Position numbers and translations under genes: made by a program. Shown here piece after piece: positions 1 to 6,630 of a DNA stretch of 22,912 nucleotides. Source of the stretch: Candidatus Omnitrophota bacterium (GTDB lineage Bacteria; Omnitrophota; Gorgyraeia; Gygaellales; Profunditerraquicolaceae); assembly GCA_016867095.1 (NCBI GenBank), contig VGKK01000004.1, positions 1 to 22,912 of the forward strand, given 5' to 3'. Position 1 is the stretch's first letter. Every line of letters begins with the position of its first letter. Under the pieces are notes generated by a model that worked only from the letters and a program-made list of their open reading frames with translations, searched no databases and had not been told where the DNA came from.

Positions 1-125
1 TTTGTTATCGCTAAACCGCTAAATTAATTTTGAACCTTTTTCTACACCGCTAAACCGCAAAGTTTTTTCTTTGCGCCTTTGCGGTGTGCGCCACTATCTT
101 ATCTCTATTTTTGCGCTTTTGCGGT
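1..125 (-). repeat. Family E: CCGCAAAG-word inverted array after infA
   Basis: The segment after the infA stop is built from variants of a CCGCAAAG/CCGCTAAA word. A hairpin is formed by 44-62 and 69-87 (16 of 19 positions pair) around a loop of six identical bases. Further words lie at 9-23 and 110-125. No coding potential, and no U-tract follows the hairpin in the direction of transcription, so it does not look like an intrinsic terminator. The element may continue beyond the left edge. Confidence 0.7.
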
Positions 126-344
126 TCACTTAACCCTGAATGTAATCCTGCCTCGGCTTAAGTCGTAAGGCGACAGCTCCAGCTTCACCTTGTCTCCGGG
201 CAGTATCCTGATAAAATTCATGCGCATCTTTCCGGAAACATGCGCCAATACCACATGCCCGTTTTCCAGCTCCACCCTGAACATCGCGTTGGGCAAAGCC
301 TCAATCACCTTTCCTTCAGTCTCAATCAGTTCTTCCTTAGCCAT
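126..344 (-). CDS. infA: Translation initiation factor IF-1
   Basis: IF-1, 72 residues, an OB-fold factor that occupies the 30S A site during initiation. It is a full-length match to the family: MAKEELIETEGKVIEALPNAMFRVELENGH, HVSGKMRMNFIRILPGDKV and SPYDLSRGRITFR are all standard segments. The ATG lies 1 nt after the map stop and no Shine-Dalgarno sequence is visible, so coupled reinitiation is likely. The TGA stop opens directly into a family E repeat. The expected next gene, rpmJ, is not within the window. Confidence 0.98.
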   Translation of the reverse strand: MAKEELIETEGKVIEALPNAMFRVELENGHVVLAHVSGKMRMNFIRILPGDKVKLELSPYDLSRGRITFRVK

Positions 345-345
345 A

Positions 346-1131
346 TTAATTGGTTAAGATTTCCGGGCCGTTCTCGGTTACTGCTATCGTATGCTCAAAA
401 TGCGCCGAGGCCAGGCCGTCTGCGGTCACCGCTGTCCAGCCATTATCTAAAATCTTGGATTCCCAAGTTCCCATATTTACCATCGGCTCAATGGCTAAAA
501 CCATCCCTTTTTTTAACAAAGGGCCTTGATTGCTCTTGCCGAAATTGGGTATTTCCGGCTCCTCGTGCAAATTTTGCCCTATCCCGTGGCCCACAAACTG
601 CCTGACTACTGAAAATCCGTGGCTTTCTACGTAATTCTGAATGGCATAAGAGATATCAGATAAATGGCTGCCTATGCGCGCCTGTTTTATGCCTTCAGAT
701 AAAGCTTTTTTGGTAACTTCCACTAACTTCTTTACCCGCGCCTCAACCCGGCCCACGGCCAAAGTAACGGCCGCGTCGGTAAAATAACCCTGGTAATTTA
801 TGCCTAAATCCAGGCTGACGATATTGCCCTCTGCCAAAATCCGTTTATCCGGTATGCCGTGGACAATTTCTTCGTCAATTGAAACGCAGATAGTTGCCGG
901 AAACCCTTTATATCCTTTAAAGGCAGGCAACGCATTCTCCTGGCGCACCAGTTTTTCCGCCAATTCATCAATTTCAATGGTAGAAACGCCCGCGACGGCA
1001 AACTGTTGCAAATGCCGCATTACCTTAGCTAAAACCTTGCCTCCGCTTCTTAAAACCTGCAACTCTTCTTCGGACTTTAAAGGAATCACTTTGCCTGGCT
1101 CAAGCCTTGGCGGCAAGACGGATAATTTCAT
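346..1131 (-). CDS. map: Methionine aminopeptidase, type I
   Basis: Removes the initiator methionine from nascent proteins; cytoplasmic dinuclear metal enzyme, 261 residues from this start. Metal ligands are visible in DLGINYQGYFTDAAV (two Asp), GHGIGQNLHEEP (His), the AIEPM glutamate and the HFEHTIAVTENG glutamate. The ATG at 1131 gives a 32 nt overlap with adk and has no ribosome-binding site. An in-frame GTG at 1089 (VIPLKSEEEL) would start 10 nt after the adk stop, fits the usual Map N-terminus and gives 247 residues; it is a serious alternative. infA follows after 1 nt. Confidence 0.96.
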   Translation of the reverse strand: MKLSVLPPRLEPGKVIPLKSEEELQVLRSGGKVLAKVMRHLQQFAVAGVSTIEIDELAEKLVRQENALPAFKGYKGFPATICVSIDEEIVHGIPDKRILAEGNIVSLDLGINYQGYFTDAAVTLAVGRVEARVKKLVEVTKKALSEGIKQARIGSHLSDISYAIQNYVESHGFSVVRQFVGHGIGQNLHEEPEIPNFGKSNQGPLLKKGMVLAIEPMVNMGTWESKILDNGWTAVTADGLASAHFEHTIAVTENGPEILTN

Positions 1132-1747
1132 TTAAAACCGCGTCCGCGTCTTCATCCGCGTTAAGGCGGTGCAATTGGCGCTTTGCTTCATAATACTGGA
1201 GTAAAGCCGAAACCTCTTTGCGATAAACCTCCAAACGGGTCTTTATGGTCGCCTCGTTATCGTCTGTCCTCTGATAAAGCGTGCCGCCGCATTTATCGCA
1301 CATCATCTCCACCCGGGGCGGCATATTCTTACGGTGGAAATTCGCGCCGCAATTCTTGCAGACCAGGCGGCCGGTTAAACGCTGTATAATCACCGGCTCA
1401 GAGGCCTCTAAATAGACGGCGAAATCTATGGCGGCATTTTCCTGTTTTAACATAGCGTCTAATGCCTTGGCTTGAGCTATATTGCGCGGATAACCGTCTA
1501 AGATAAAACCTTTTTTGACGTCTTGCGCCTGGATACGCCGCTGGAGCATCTGAGTCACTAAATCATCCGGCACCAGCGCGCCCTTCTCCATATAGCTTTT
1601 CGCCTGTTTGCCCAAATCCGTGCCGCCGGAAACATTCTGCCTTAATAAATCGCCGGTGGATATATGCGCCAACTTCAACTTTTGGGCCAGGTTAACCGCC
1701 TGCGTGCCTTTTCCCGCGCCCGGAGGGCCCAGCAAGATAATCTTCAT
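1100..1747 (-). CDS. adk: Adenylate kinase, zinc-LID type
   Basis: Adenylate kinase interconverts ATP + AMP and 2 ADP in the cytoplasm; 215 residues, long form. P-loop GPPGAGKGT at 7-15, AMP-site STGDLLR, and FILDGYPRNIAQA. The LID carries a Cys4 zinc site at C130, C133, C150 and C153, as in Gram-positive and many other adenylate kinases. TDDNEATIKTRLEVY follows it. AAGGAAG before the ATG is a good ribosome-binding site. The 3' end overlaps the assigned map start by 32 nt. Confidence 0.98.
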   Translation of the reverse strand: MKIILLGPPGAGKGTQAVNLAQKLKLAHISTGDLLRQNVSGGTDLGKQAKSYMEKGALVPDDLVTQMLQRRIQAQDVKKGFILDGYPRNIAQAKALDAMLKQENAAIDFAVYLEASEPVIIQRLTGRLVCKNCGANFHRKNMPPRVEMMCDKCGGTLYQRTDDNEATIKTRLEVYRKEVSALLQYYEAKRQLHRLNADEDADAVLNEIIRLAAKA

Positions 1748-3093
1748 TATCTTCTTCCTTTGATGCGGCCGGATTTAATAAATCCCTCATAATGATGCAT
1801 TAGGAGATGCGATTCAATCTGCTTTACCGTATCCAGCATTACCCCTACTATAATCAGTATCCCTGTGCCGCCGAAAAAAGAGGCCACCAGGTGCGGGATT
1901 TTCAGCCAGGCCATAATAAAATCCGGAAATATGGCGATAAAGGTGATAAATAACGCGCCGGCCAGGGTAATTCTGGTCATCACAAACTCCAGGAATTCAG
2001 CGGTAGAGCTTCCCGGCCGGATACCGGGAATAAAACCGCCGTATTTTTTCATATTATCCGCCAGGTCAAGCGGGTTAAAAACAATAGCGGTATAAAAATA
2101 ACAAAAGAAAATTATCATCAACGCGTAAACCACGGTATAAAGCAGGTGGCCTCTGACCAGGCCCTGCGCCCAATTTTGGAATGTGGGGTTAGGAATAAAT
2201 GAGGCCAGCGTTGCCGGAAATAAAATTATGGATTGGGCAAAGATAATGGCGATAACCCCCGCGGTATCCACCTTTAAGGGTATATAAGTGCTCTGCCCCC
2301 CGAAGATTTTCCTTCCTACTATCCTGCGCGCGTATTGCACCGGGATTTTTCTTTGGCCTTGAGTGACTAAGATTACCGCGAAAACTACGCCGACCAGAAA
2401 TGCCGCCATCACCAGGAGCGTAAAAGGCTGGACCTGCCTGCGGGACGGAGAAAACGGCGAAAGTAAAATAAACAGCTGGTGCATTGCCGCCGGAATGCGG
2501 GAAATAATACCCGCGGTAATTACCAGCGATATGCCGTTGCCGATGCCCCTTTCCTGAATCTGCTCGCCTAACCACATAATGAATATCGTGCCCGTAGTTA
2601 AAGTCAACACCGTCAATATCCTGAATCCCACGCCCGGGTGCATTACTATCTTTAAGCCTTCGAAACGGGCGGGATTCTCCAGCCACAGGGCAATGAAGAA
2701 CGACTGGATGATGGCAAGCGCCACAGTGGAGTATCGGGTATATTGATTAATCCTTTCATAACCGGCTTTACCTTCCTTGGCTAACTTTTCCAGGGCAGGT
2801 ATCACCGCGGTCAAGAGCTGCAGGATAATTGACGCGGATATATAAGGCATAATACCCAGCGCAAAAATAGTCAGCCGCTCCATCGCGCCGCCGGAGAACA
2901 TATTAATGATGCCAAAGAGCGTGCCGCCCTGGGTTTTAGACAGGCGGCTGAAAAATTCGGTCAGGGCCGCCCCGTCAATGCCCGGGGTAGGCACATAACA
3001 GCCGATGCGGTACACCGCCAAAAGCGCTATAGTCACCAGTAAGCGCCTCTTTAAATCCGGGATCCTGAATGAATTGGTTAACGCGCTAAGCAT
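1747..3093 (-). CDS. secY: Preprotein translocase channel subunit SecY
   Basis: Central channel of the Sec translocon in the cytoplasmic membrane, 448 residues, with the expected ten hydrophobic segments. The first spans about residues 16-36 and is followed by the PTPGIDGAALTEFF loop and plug. Diagnostic stretches are FALGIMPYISASIILQLLTAVIPALEKLAKEGKAG, GNGISLVITAGI and the cytoplasmic loop GQRKIPVQYARR, which is typical of SecY. GAGGT inside the end of rplO is its ribosome-binding site. The stop overlaps the adk start (TAATG). Confidence 0.98.
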   Translation of the reverse strand: MLSALTNSFRIPDLKRRLLVTIALLAVYRIGCYVPTPGIDGAALTEFFSRLSKTQGGTLFGIINMFSGGAMERLTIFALGIMPYISASIILQLLTAVIPALEKLAKEGKAGYERINQYTRYSTVALAIIQSFFIALWLENPARFEGLKIVMHPGVGFRILTVLTLTTGTIFIMWLGEQIQERGIGNGISLVITAGIISRIPAAMHQLFILLSPFSPSRRQVQPFTLLVMAAFLVGVVFAVILVTQGQRKIPVQYARRIVGRKIFGGQSTYIPLKVDTAGVIAIIFAQSIILFPATLASFIPNPTFQNWAQGLVRGHLLYTVVYALMIIFFCYFYTAIVFNPLDLADNMKKYGGFIPGIRPGSSTAEFLEFVMTRITLAGALFITFIAIFPDFIMAWLKIPHLVASFFGGTGILIIVGVMLDTVKQIESHLLMHHYEGFIKSGRIKGRR

Positions 3094-3637
3094 TCACTAC
3101 CTCTGGTTTTCCGCCGGCAGCCGTGATTTTATCCGCGGCTTTCTTAGAAAACGCGTGCGCCTGAATAGTAACCGGATTCTTTAACTCGCCGTCGCCTAAA
3201 ATCTTGACTAATTTATTTTTATCTTTAATCAGGCCTTTATTTTCCAGCGCCTCAAGAGTAATATTCGGCTCTTTTATCTTCCGGAGGGCCTCTAAATTTA
3301 CAATCTGATATTCCTTTTTAAACTTGCTGGTAAAGCCCCGTTTAGGAATTCTACGGATAAGCGGCATCTGGCCGCCTTCGAATCCTAAATAACGGCTCTT
3401 ACCGGAACGCGAAGTCTGGCCTTTGCTGCCGCGCGAAGAAGTCTTGCCGTGCCCTGAACTTGTGCCGCGGCCGAGTATTCTCCTTTTCTTGTGGCTGCCC
3501 AGAGGGCTTTTTAGGTTATGGATGCCCAAGTAACTGGTAAGTGCCGGGGCAGCTTTTTTAACTACTTTTTTCGCCCTGCCGGGGCCGGCCTTTTTAACTG
3601 GCGGGCTCTTTTTGCTCTGGGGTATTTTTGCTTTCAT
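3086..3637 (-). CDS. rplO: 50S ribosomal protein L15 with N-terminal extension
   Basis: L15, 183 residues, a late-assembly large-subunit protein. The family part starts around residue 38 (LGIHNLKSPLGSHKKRRILG) and contains GRGTSSGHGKTSSRG, GFEGGQMPLIRRIPKRGF and a C-terminal KITAAGGKPEVV. The first ~37 residues are a Lys/Pro/Ala-rich basic extension not found in typical L15. The start is well supported by AAAGGTG 7 nt upstream, so the extension and the 44 nt overlap with rpsE are likely real. It overlaps secY by 8 nt. Confidence 0.97.
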   Translation of the reverse strand: MKAKIPQSKKSPPVKKAGPGRAKKVVKKAAPALTSYLGIHNLKSPLGSHKKRRILGRGTSSGHGKTSSRGSKGQTSRSGKSRYLGFEGGQMPLIRRIPKRGFTSKFKKEYQIVNLEALRKIKEPNITLEALENKGLIKDKNKLVKILGDGELKNPVTIQAHAFSKKAADKITAAGGKPEVVNA

Positions 3638-4094
3638 TCTTTTGCACCTTTAAATTGTTTAATCCGCCCATCACAGCCTTAATGACATTTACGGGATTAT
3701 TGGATTTAAGGCATTTGGTTAAGATGTCCTTTATGCCCGCGGCTTCGCAAATCGCCCTTACCGGGCCGGCGGCAATTACGCCGGTGCCTTCGGAGGCGGG
3801 TTTTAAAAGGACTTTAGCTGCGCCAAAGTGTCCGATTATCTCATGGGGTATGGTAGAACCCTCCAGGGATACCGTAACCAGTTCTTTTTTGGCTTTAGTC
3901 AGGGCCTTGCGGATAGCATCGGCTACCTCATTGGCTTTACCTAAAGCAAAACCTACTTTGCCGCGGGTATCCCCCACCACCACCAACGCGCTAAAGGAAA
4001 GTTTCTTGCCGCCCTTGGTGACTTTGGCGACGCGGTTAATGGTAATAATCTTTTCTATCAGTTCCGGCTGGCTCTCTATTTTCATTTCACGCAT
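3594..4094 (-). CDS. rpsE: 30S ribosomal protein S5
   Basis: S5, 166 residues, at the mRNA channel, involved in decoding fidelity. Signatures are EKIITINRVAKVTKGGKKLSFSALVVVGD, GKVGFALGKANEVADAIRKA and TIPHEIIGHFGAAKVLLKPA. The C-terminus after GGLNNLK is low-complexity (KNESKNTPEQKEPAS) and overlaps the start of rplO by 44 nt. GGAG 6 nt before MREMKI supports the chosen start. rpmD, which usually follows, is absent. Confidence 0.98.
   Translation of the reverse strand: MREMKIESQPELIEKIITINRVAKVTKGGKKLSFSALVVVGDTRGKVGFALGKANEVADAIRKALTKAKKELVTVSLEGSTIPHEIIGHFGAAKVLLKPASEGTGVIAAGPVRAICEAAGIKDILTKCLKSNNPVNVIKAVMGGLNNLKVQKNESKNTPEQKEPAS
3645..3651 (-). promoter_or_regulatory. Shine-Dalgarno sequence that fixes the rplO start
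   Basis: AAAGGTG on the minus strand, 7 nt before the ATG at 3637, lying inside the rpsE coding region. It supports the extended L15 N-terminus over a start nearer the conserved domain. Confidence 0.75.
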
Positions 4095-4112
4095 AATTAA
4101 CTCCTCGCCTGG

Positions 4113-4454
4113 CTAAAACTCAAGGCCGCCTTTTCTCAGTGCGTCGGCAAACGCCTTAATCCGGCCGTGATATAAATATCCCGCGCGGTCAAAGACAACG
4201 CGGGTAATGCCTTTCTCTTTTGCCTTGGCGGCAAAACTCTCGCCGAATAACTGCGCTGTCTTGACATTGCCGCAAGAGGCGCCGTTCTGCGAAAAAAGCG
4301 TCTTATTCTCGGTATCGTCTATAAGCTGGGCGCGCATATTTTTTAAGCTGCGGCCGACCAGCAGGCGCGGCCTGGATTTGTCTCCGCGCACACGCAGGCG
4401 TATAGCCGCGTGCCTCTTTGCCCGGGAAAGTTCTCTTTTATTTTTTGTTTTCAT
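4113..4454 (-). CDS. rplR: 50S ribosomal protein L18
   Basis: L18, 113 residues from the chosen start, a 5S rRNA binder. Signatures are RAKRHAAIRLRVRG, SRPRLLVGRSLKNMRAQLIDD and the C-terminal RVVFDRAGYLYHGRIKAFADALRKGGLEF, with the FDRAGYLYHGR block most diagnostic. I chose MKTKNKREL; an in-frame ATG at 4469 would add MRSFK from the family A element. No ribosome-binding site is seen upstream. rpsE follows after 18 nt with its own GGAG. Confidence 0.96.
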   Translation of the reverse strand: MKTKNKRELSRAKRHAAIRLRVRGDKSRPRLLVGRSLKNMRAQLIDDTENKTLFSQNGASCGNVKTAQLFGESFAAKAKEKGITRVVFDRAGYLYHGRIKAFADALRKGGLEF

Positions 4455-4600
4455 TTTAAATGAGCGCATAACTTACGCAAGTCTCGCCGCAAGCTGACGA
4501 CGTAAGTTATTGTGCGAATTTAACCCCGACGCCAACTTTAGTTGGTGTCGGGATAAGTTCGGCCATACGACTTACGTTCCGTAAGTCGTGGCCTCACTTA
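4455..4600 (-). repeat. Family A triple-hairpin element between rplF and rplR
   Basis: Three palindromes in order of transcription: stem 1 at 4568-4576/4580-4588 (CGACTTACG with a 3 nt loop, enclosed by GGCC pairs), stem 2 at 4525-4537/4540-4552 and stem 3 at 4468-4477/4501-4510. The element starts within the rplF stop (TAAGTGAGGCC) and ends with GCGCTCATTTA just before rplR. Its ends AAGTGAG and CTCATTT are near inverted repeats. 82 nt (4514-4595) are identical to 5291-5372. Confidence 0.85.
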
Positions 4601-5149
4601 TTTAGCTGCGGTAGCGGCCTGGGCCTTGCCGACTTTCTTCTTTACATATTCGCCCACAAAACGGATGCCCTTGCCTTTATAAGGCTCCGGCGGGAAAATC
4701 ATGCGTATCTCTGAGGCGACTTCCCCCACCTTTTCCTTATCCACGCCCCTTATTGCAATCTGAGTAGGCTTGGGCGTTTCTATCTTTATGCCTTCAGGAA
4801 TAGGGAAATTTACCGGATGAGAAAAACCCAGCTGCATATTTAAGCTATTGCCCTGAACCTGCGCCTTAAATCCCACGCCGATAATCTCCAATTCCTTGCT
4901 GTAACCTTCGCTAACCCCCTTAATCATATTAGCGACCAGGGCGCGGGAAAGCCCGTGCAGAATACGGTCCAGCTTGGTATCCACGGCGCGCCTTAAAAAA
5001 ACCTGGTTATCTTTTACTTCCAAAGTAATGCGGTCGGATAAAATCCGGCTCAGCTTTCCTTTTGGCCCTTCCACAGAAACCTGCCTATCCTTGAATTCTA
5101 TCTTTACGTCCTTGGGTAAACTAATAGCTTTTTTTCCTATTCTTGACAT
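4598..5149 (-). CDS. rplF: 50S ribosomal protein L6
   Basis: L6, 183 residues from the chosen start, near the sarcin-ricin loop and factor-binding site. MSRIGKKAISLP is the canonical N-terminus; the C-terminal PPEPYKGKGIRFVGEYVKKKVGKA is diagnostic. An in-frame ATG at 5164 would add MRSFN from the end of a family A repeat, and I judge the conserved MSRIGKK more likely. No Shine-Dalgarno sequence is visible for either. The gene is flanked by two family A copies in direct orientation. Confidence 0.97.
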   Translation of the reverse strand: MSRIGKKAISLPKDVKIEFKDRQVSVEGPKGKLSRILSDRITLEVKDNQVFLRRAVDTKLDRILHGLSRALVANMIKGVSEGYSKELEIIGVGFKAQVQGNSLNMQLGFSHPVNFPIPEGIKIETPKPTQIAIRGVDKEKVGEVASEIRMIFPPEPYKGKGIRFVGEYVKKKVGKAQAATAAK

Positions 5150-5377
5150 ATTGAATGAGCGCATAACTTACGTCGCGCTTGCCGCAGAAAGCGGCATACC
5201 GAGCTTTCCGATAAACTCGGGTGTTGCCGCAGAAAGCGGCATACCGAGCTTTCCGATAAGCTCGGGTAACGCGTTTCCGTAAGTTATTGCGCGAATTTAA
5301 CCCCGACGCCAACTTTAGTTGGTGTCGGGATAAGTTCGGCCATACGACTTACGTTCCGTAAGTCGTGGCCTCGCTCA
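5150..5377 (-). repeat. Family A element with enlarged third hairpin, between rpsH and rplF
   Basis: Same three stems as the rplF-rplR copy: 5345-5353/5357-5365, 5302-5314/5317-5329 and 5163-5172/5278-5287. The loop of the third stem is expanded to about 105 nt and contains a 45 nt tandem duplication. The element supplies the TGA stop of rpsH and ends before the rplF ATG. Confidence 0.85.
5181..5270 (-). repeat. 45 nt tandem duplication inside a family A loop
   Basis: Two head-to-tail units, 5181-5225 and 5226-5270, differ by one base internally plus the last few bases. Each unit holds two small palindromes: GCCGC-loop-GCGGC and CCGAGCTT-loop-aagctcgg (the first copy has one mismatch in this second stem). 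The unit length is a multiple of three, which creates a spurious repetitive ORF. Confidence 0.85.
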
Positions 5378-5770
5378 CCAGATATATGCGATGACCTCGC
5401 CGCCCATGCCCTGGGCCTTTGCCTCTTTATTGCTCACTATCCCCTTGGGGGTGGAAATAATAGCCAGTCCCCGGCCCCTTAAAACAGAGGGAATTTTATC
5501 ACGCTTTACGTAGACGCGCAGGCTGGACCTGGAAACGCGTTTTATATTGCTGATTGCGGGCTTGGCCTGGGTATATTTCAGGTAAACCCTCAATATCCCC
5601 TGCTTTTTATCTTCTATCGGCTTAAAATCGTCAATATACTCTTCTTTTTTTAAAATCTCAAATATAGACTTCAGCGTGCCGGAAGCAGGCACATCTACTG
5701 TTTCCTTTTTTACCATAATGGCGTTGCGTATTATCGTGAACGCGTCGGCAATTAAATCAGTCCTGGACAT
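5375..5770 (-). CDS. rpsH: 30S ribosomal protein S8
   Basis: S8, 131 residues, a central-domain 16S rRNA binder and, in E. coli, the spc operon repressor. Signatures are DLIADAFTIIRNA at the N-terminus and the C-terminal GLAIISTPKGIVSNKEAKAQGMGGEVIAYIW, of which STPKG and the GGE-IAYIW end are most diagnostic. AAAAGGAG lies 5 nt before the ATG. The TGA stop is the first part of a family A element (TGAGCGAGGCCACG). Confidence 0.98.
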   Translation of the reverse strand: MSRTDLIADAFTIIRNAIMVKKETVDVPASGTLKSIFEILKKEEYIDDFKPIEDKKQGILRVYLKYTQAKPAISNIKRVSRSSLRVYVKRDKIPSVLRGRGLAIISTPKGIVSNKEAKAQGMGGEVIAYIW

Positions 5771-5789
5771 TCATGCTCCTTTTAAAGTT

Positions 5790-5975
5790 TTACCAACTGG
5801 CCTTCTTGACGCCGGGGATTAATCCCTGCCAGGCCAATTCCCTAAAGCAGATGCGGCAGAGCCTAAACCTTCTTAAATAACCGCCGCTCCTGCCGCAAAG
5901 CGGGCAACGGTTATATTTACGGCTGGAATATTTAGCCGGCCTCTTCCATCTTGCTATCTGTGAATTTTTAGCCAT
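5790..5975 (-). CDS. rpsN: 30S ribosomal protein S14, zinc-binding type (S14Z)
   Basis: Short zinc form of S14, 61 residues, in the 30S head. The Cys4 ribbon is C24, C27, C40 and C43 (CPLCGR and CRICFRELA), followed by the conserved GLIPGVKKASW end. The ATG sits immediately after a family B repeat that is identical over 77 nt to the one before rpsQ, including the GAGGAG block. rpsH follows after 19 nt with its own AAAAGGAG. Confidence 0.98.
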   Translation of the reverse strand: MAKNSQIARWKRPAKYSSRKYNRCPLCGRSGGYLRRFRLCRICFRELAWQGLIPGVKKASW

Positions 5976-6085
5976 TCGTCGCTTACGCTCCTCATTACAC
6001 GGATGTACACGGATTTTTTACGGATTTACACGGACAATGCTTTTTATCCGTGTGTATCCGTATCTTTATCCGCGTGTATCCGTGT
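5976..6085 (-). repeat. Family B ATCCGTGT-word hairpin array with Shine-Dalgarno block, rplE-rpsN
   Basis: In transcription order it opens with iterated ACACGGATA-type words, then a short loop, then the complementary ATCCGTGT words, then GAGGAGCGTAAGCGACGA ending at the rpsN ATG. The arms can pair over roughly 40 nt. It encodes the last six residues and the stop of rplE. 77 nt (5976-6052) are identical to 7588-7664. Confidence 0.85.
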
Positions 6086-6629
6086 TAGCAAACGGCATAC
6101 CGAATAATCTTAATAACTCCCTAGACTGTTCGTGGGACTTGGCGTTTTTAATCACAAAAGCTATGTCCATCCCCTGCACGCGCGTTAACTTATCATATTC
6201 TATTTCGGGGAAGATACTCTGGTCGGTAATGCCCAGATTATAATTTCCCGCCTGGTCAAAGGAATCAACAGGCACTCCCCGGAAATCGCGGATACGGGGC
6301 AAGGCGATATTAAGCAGCCTGTCCATAAATTCATACATCATTGCCCGCCTTAAAGTAACCTTGCAGCCAACGGGTAAGCCCTGCCTAATTTTAAAATTGG
6401 CAATCGCCTTCTTTGCCCTTCTGGTAATGGGCCGCTGGCCGCAAATCAAAGCCAATTCATCCACTGATTTTTCCAGGAGCTTGATATCTGTCAGGGCCTC
6501 GCCCACGCCCATATTGACTACTATCTTTTCTAGGCGCGGCACCGCCAGTTTATTCTTCAGGGAAAAGGCCTGCATCATCTGCGGCACAATTTCATTCTTG
6601 TATTTGTCTAATAACCTGGGAGATGCCAT
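6066..6629 (-). CDS. rplE: 50S ribosomal protein L5 with repeat-encoded tail
   Basis: L5, 187 residues, binds 5S rRNA in the central protuberance. Family motifs are LEKIVVNMGVGEA, CGQRPITRRAKKAIANFKIR, FRGVPVDSFDQAGNYNLGI and ELLRLFGMPF, which is normally almost the C-terminus. The last residues NTDTRG and the stop are translated from a family B repeat (AACACGGATACACGCGGATAA). GAGGTAA upstream overlaps the end of rplX. A 90 nt repeat spacer separates it from rpsN. Confidence 0.97.
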   Translation of the reverse strand: MASPRLLDKYKNEIVPQMMQAFSLKNKLAVPRLEKIVVNMGVGEALTDIKLLEKSVDELALICGQRPITRRAKKAIANFKIRQGLPVGCKVTLRRAMMYEFMDRLLNIALPRIRDFRGVPVDSFDQAGNYNLGITDQSIFPEIEYDKLTRVQGMDIAFVIKNAKSHEQSRELLRLFGMPFANTDTRG

Positions 6630-6630
6630 T

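Noticed and set aside
44..87. Hairpin after infA considered as an intrinsic terminator
   Set aside because: In the direction of transcription the stem is followed by AGAAAAAGG rather than a U-tract, and the expected operon continues beyond.
1..125. rpmJ downstream of infA
   Set aside because: No MKVR-like cysteine-containing short ORF is present; the segment is repeat only, so rpmJ would lie beyond the window.
3594..3640. A hidden or out-of-frame rpmD between rpsE and rplO
   Set aside because: There is no gap at all; the two genes overlap and no L30-like peptide appears in other frames.
5121..5312. Minus-strand ORF of 63 codons with two RKARYAAFCG repeats
   Set aside because: It is a translation of the 45 nt tandem duplication in the rpsH-rplF spacer and overlaps rplF; the periodicity is explained by the DNA repeat.
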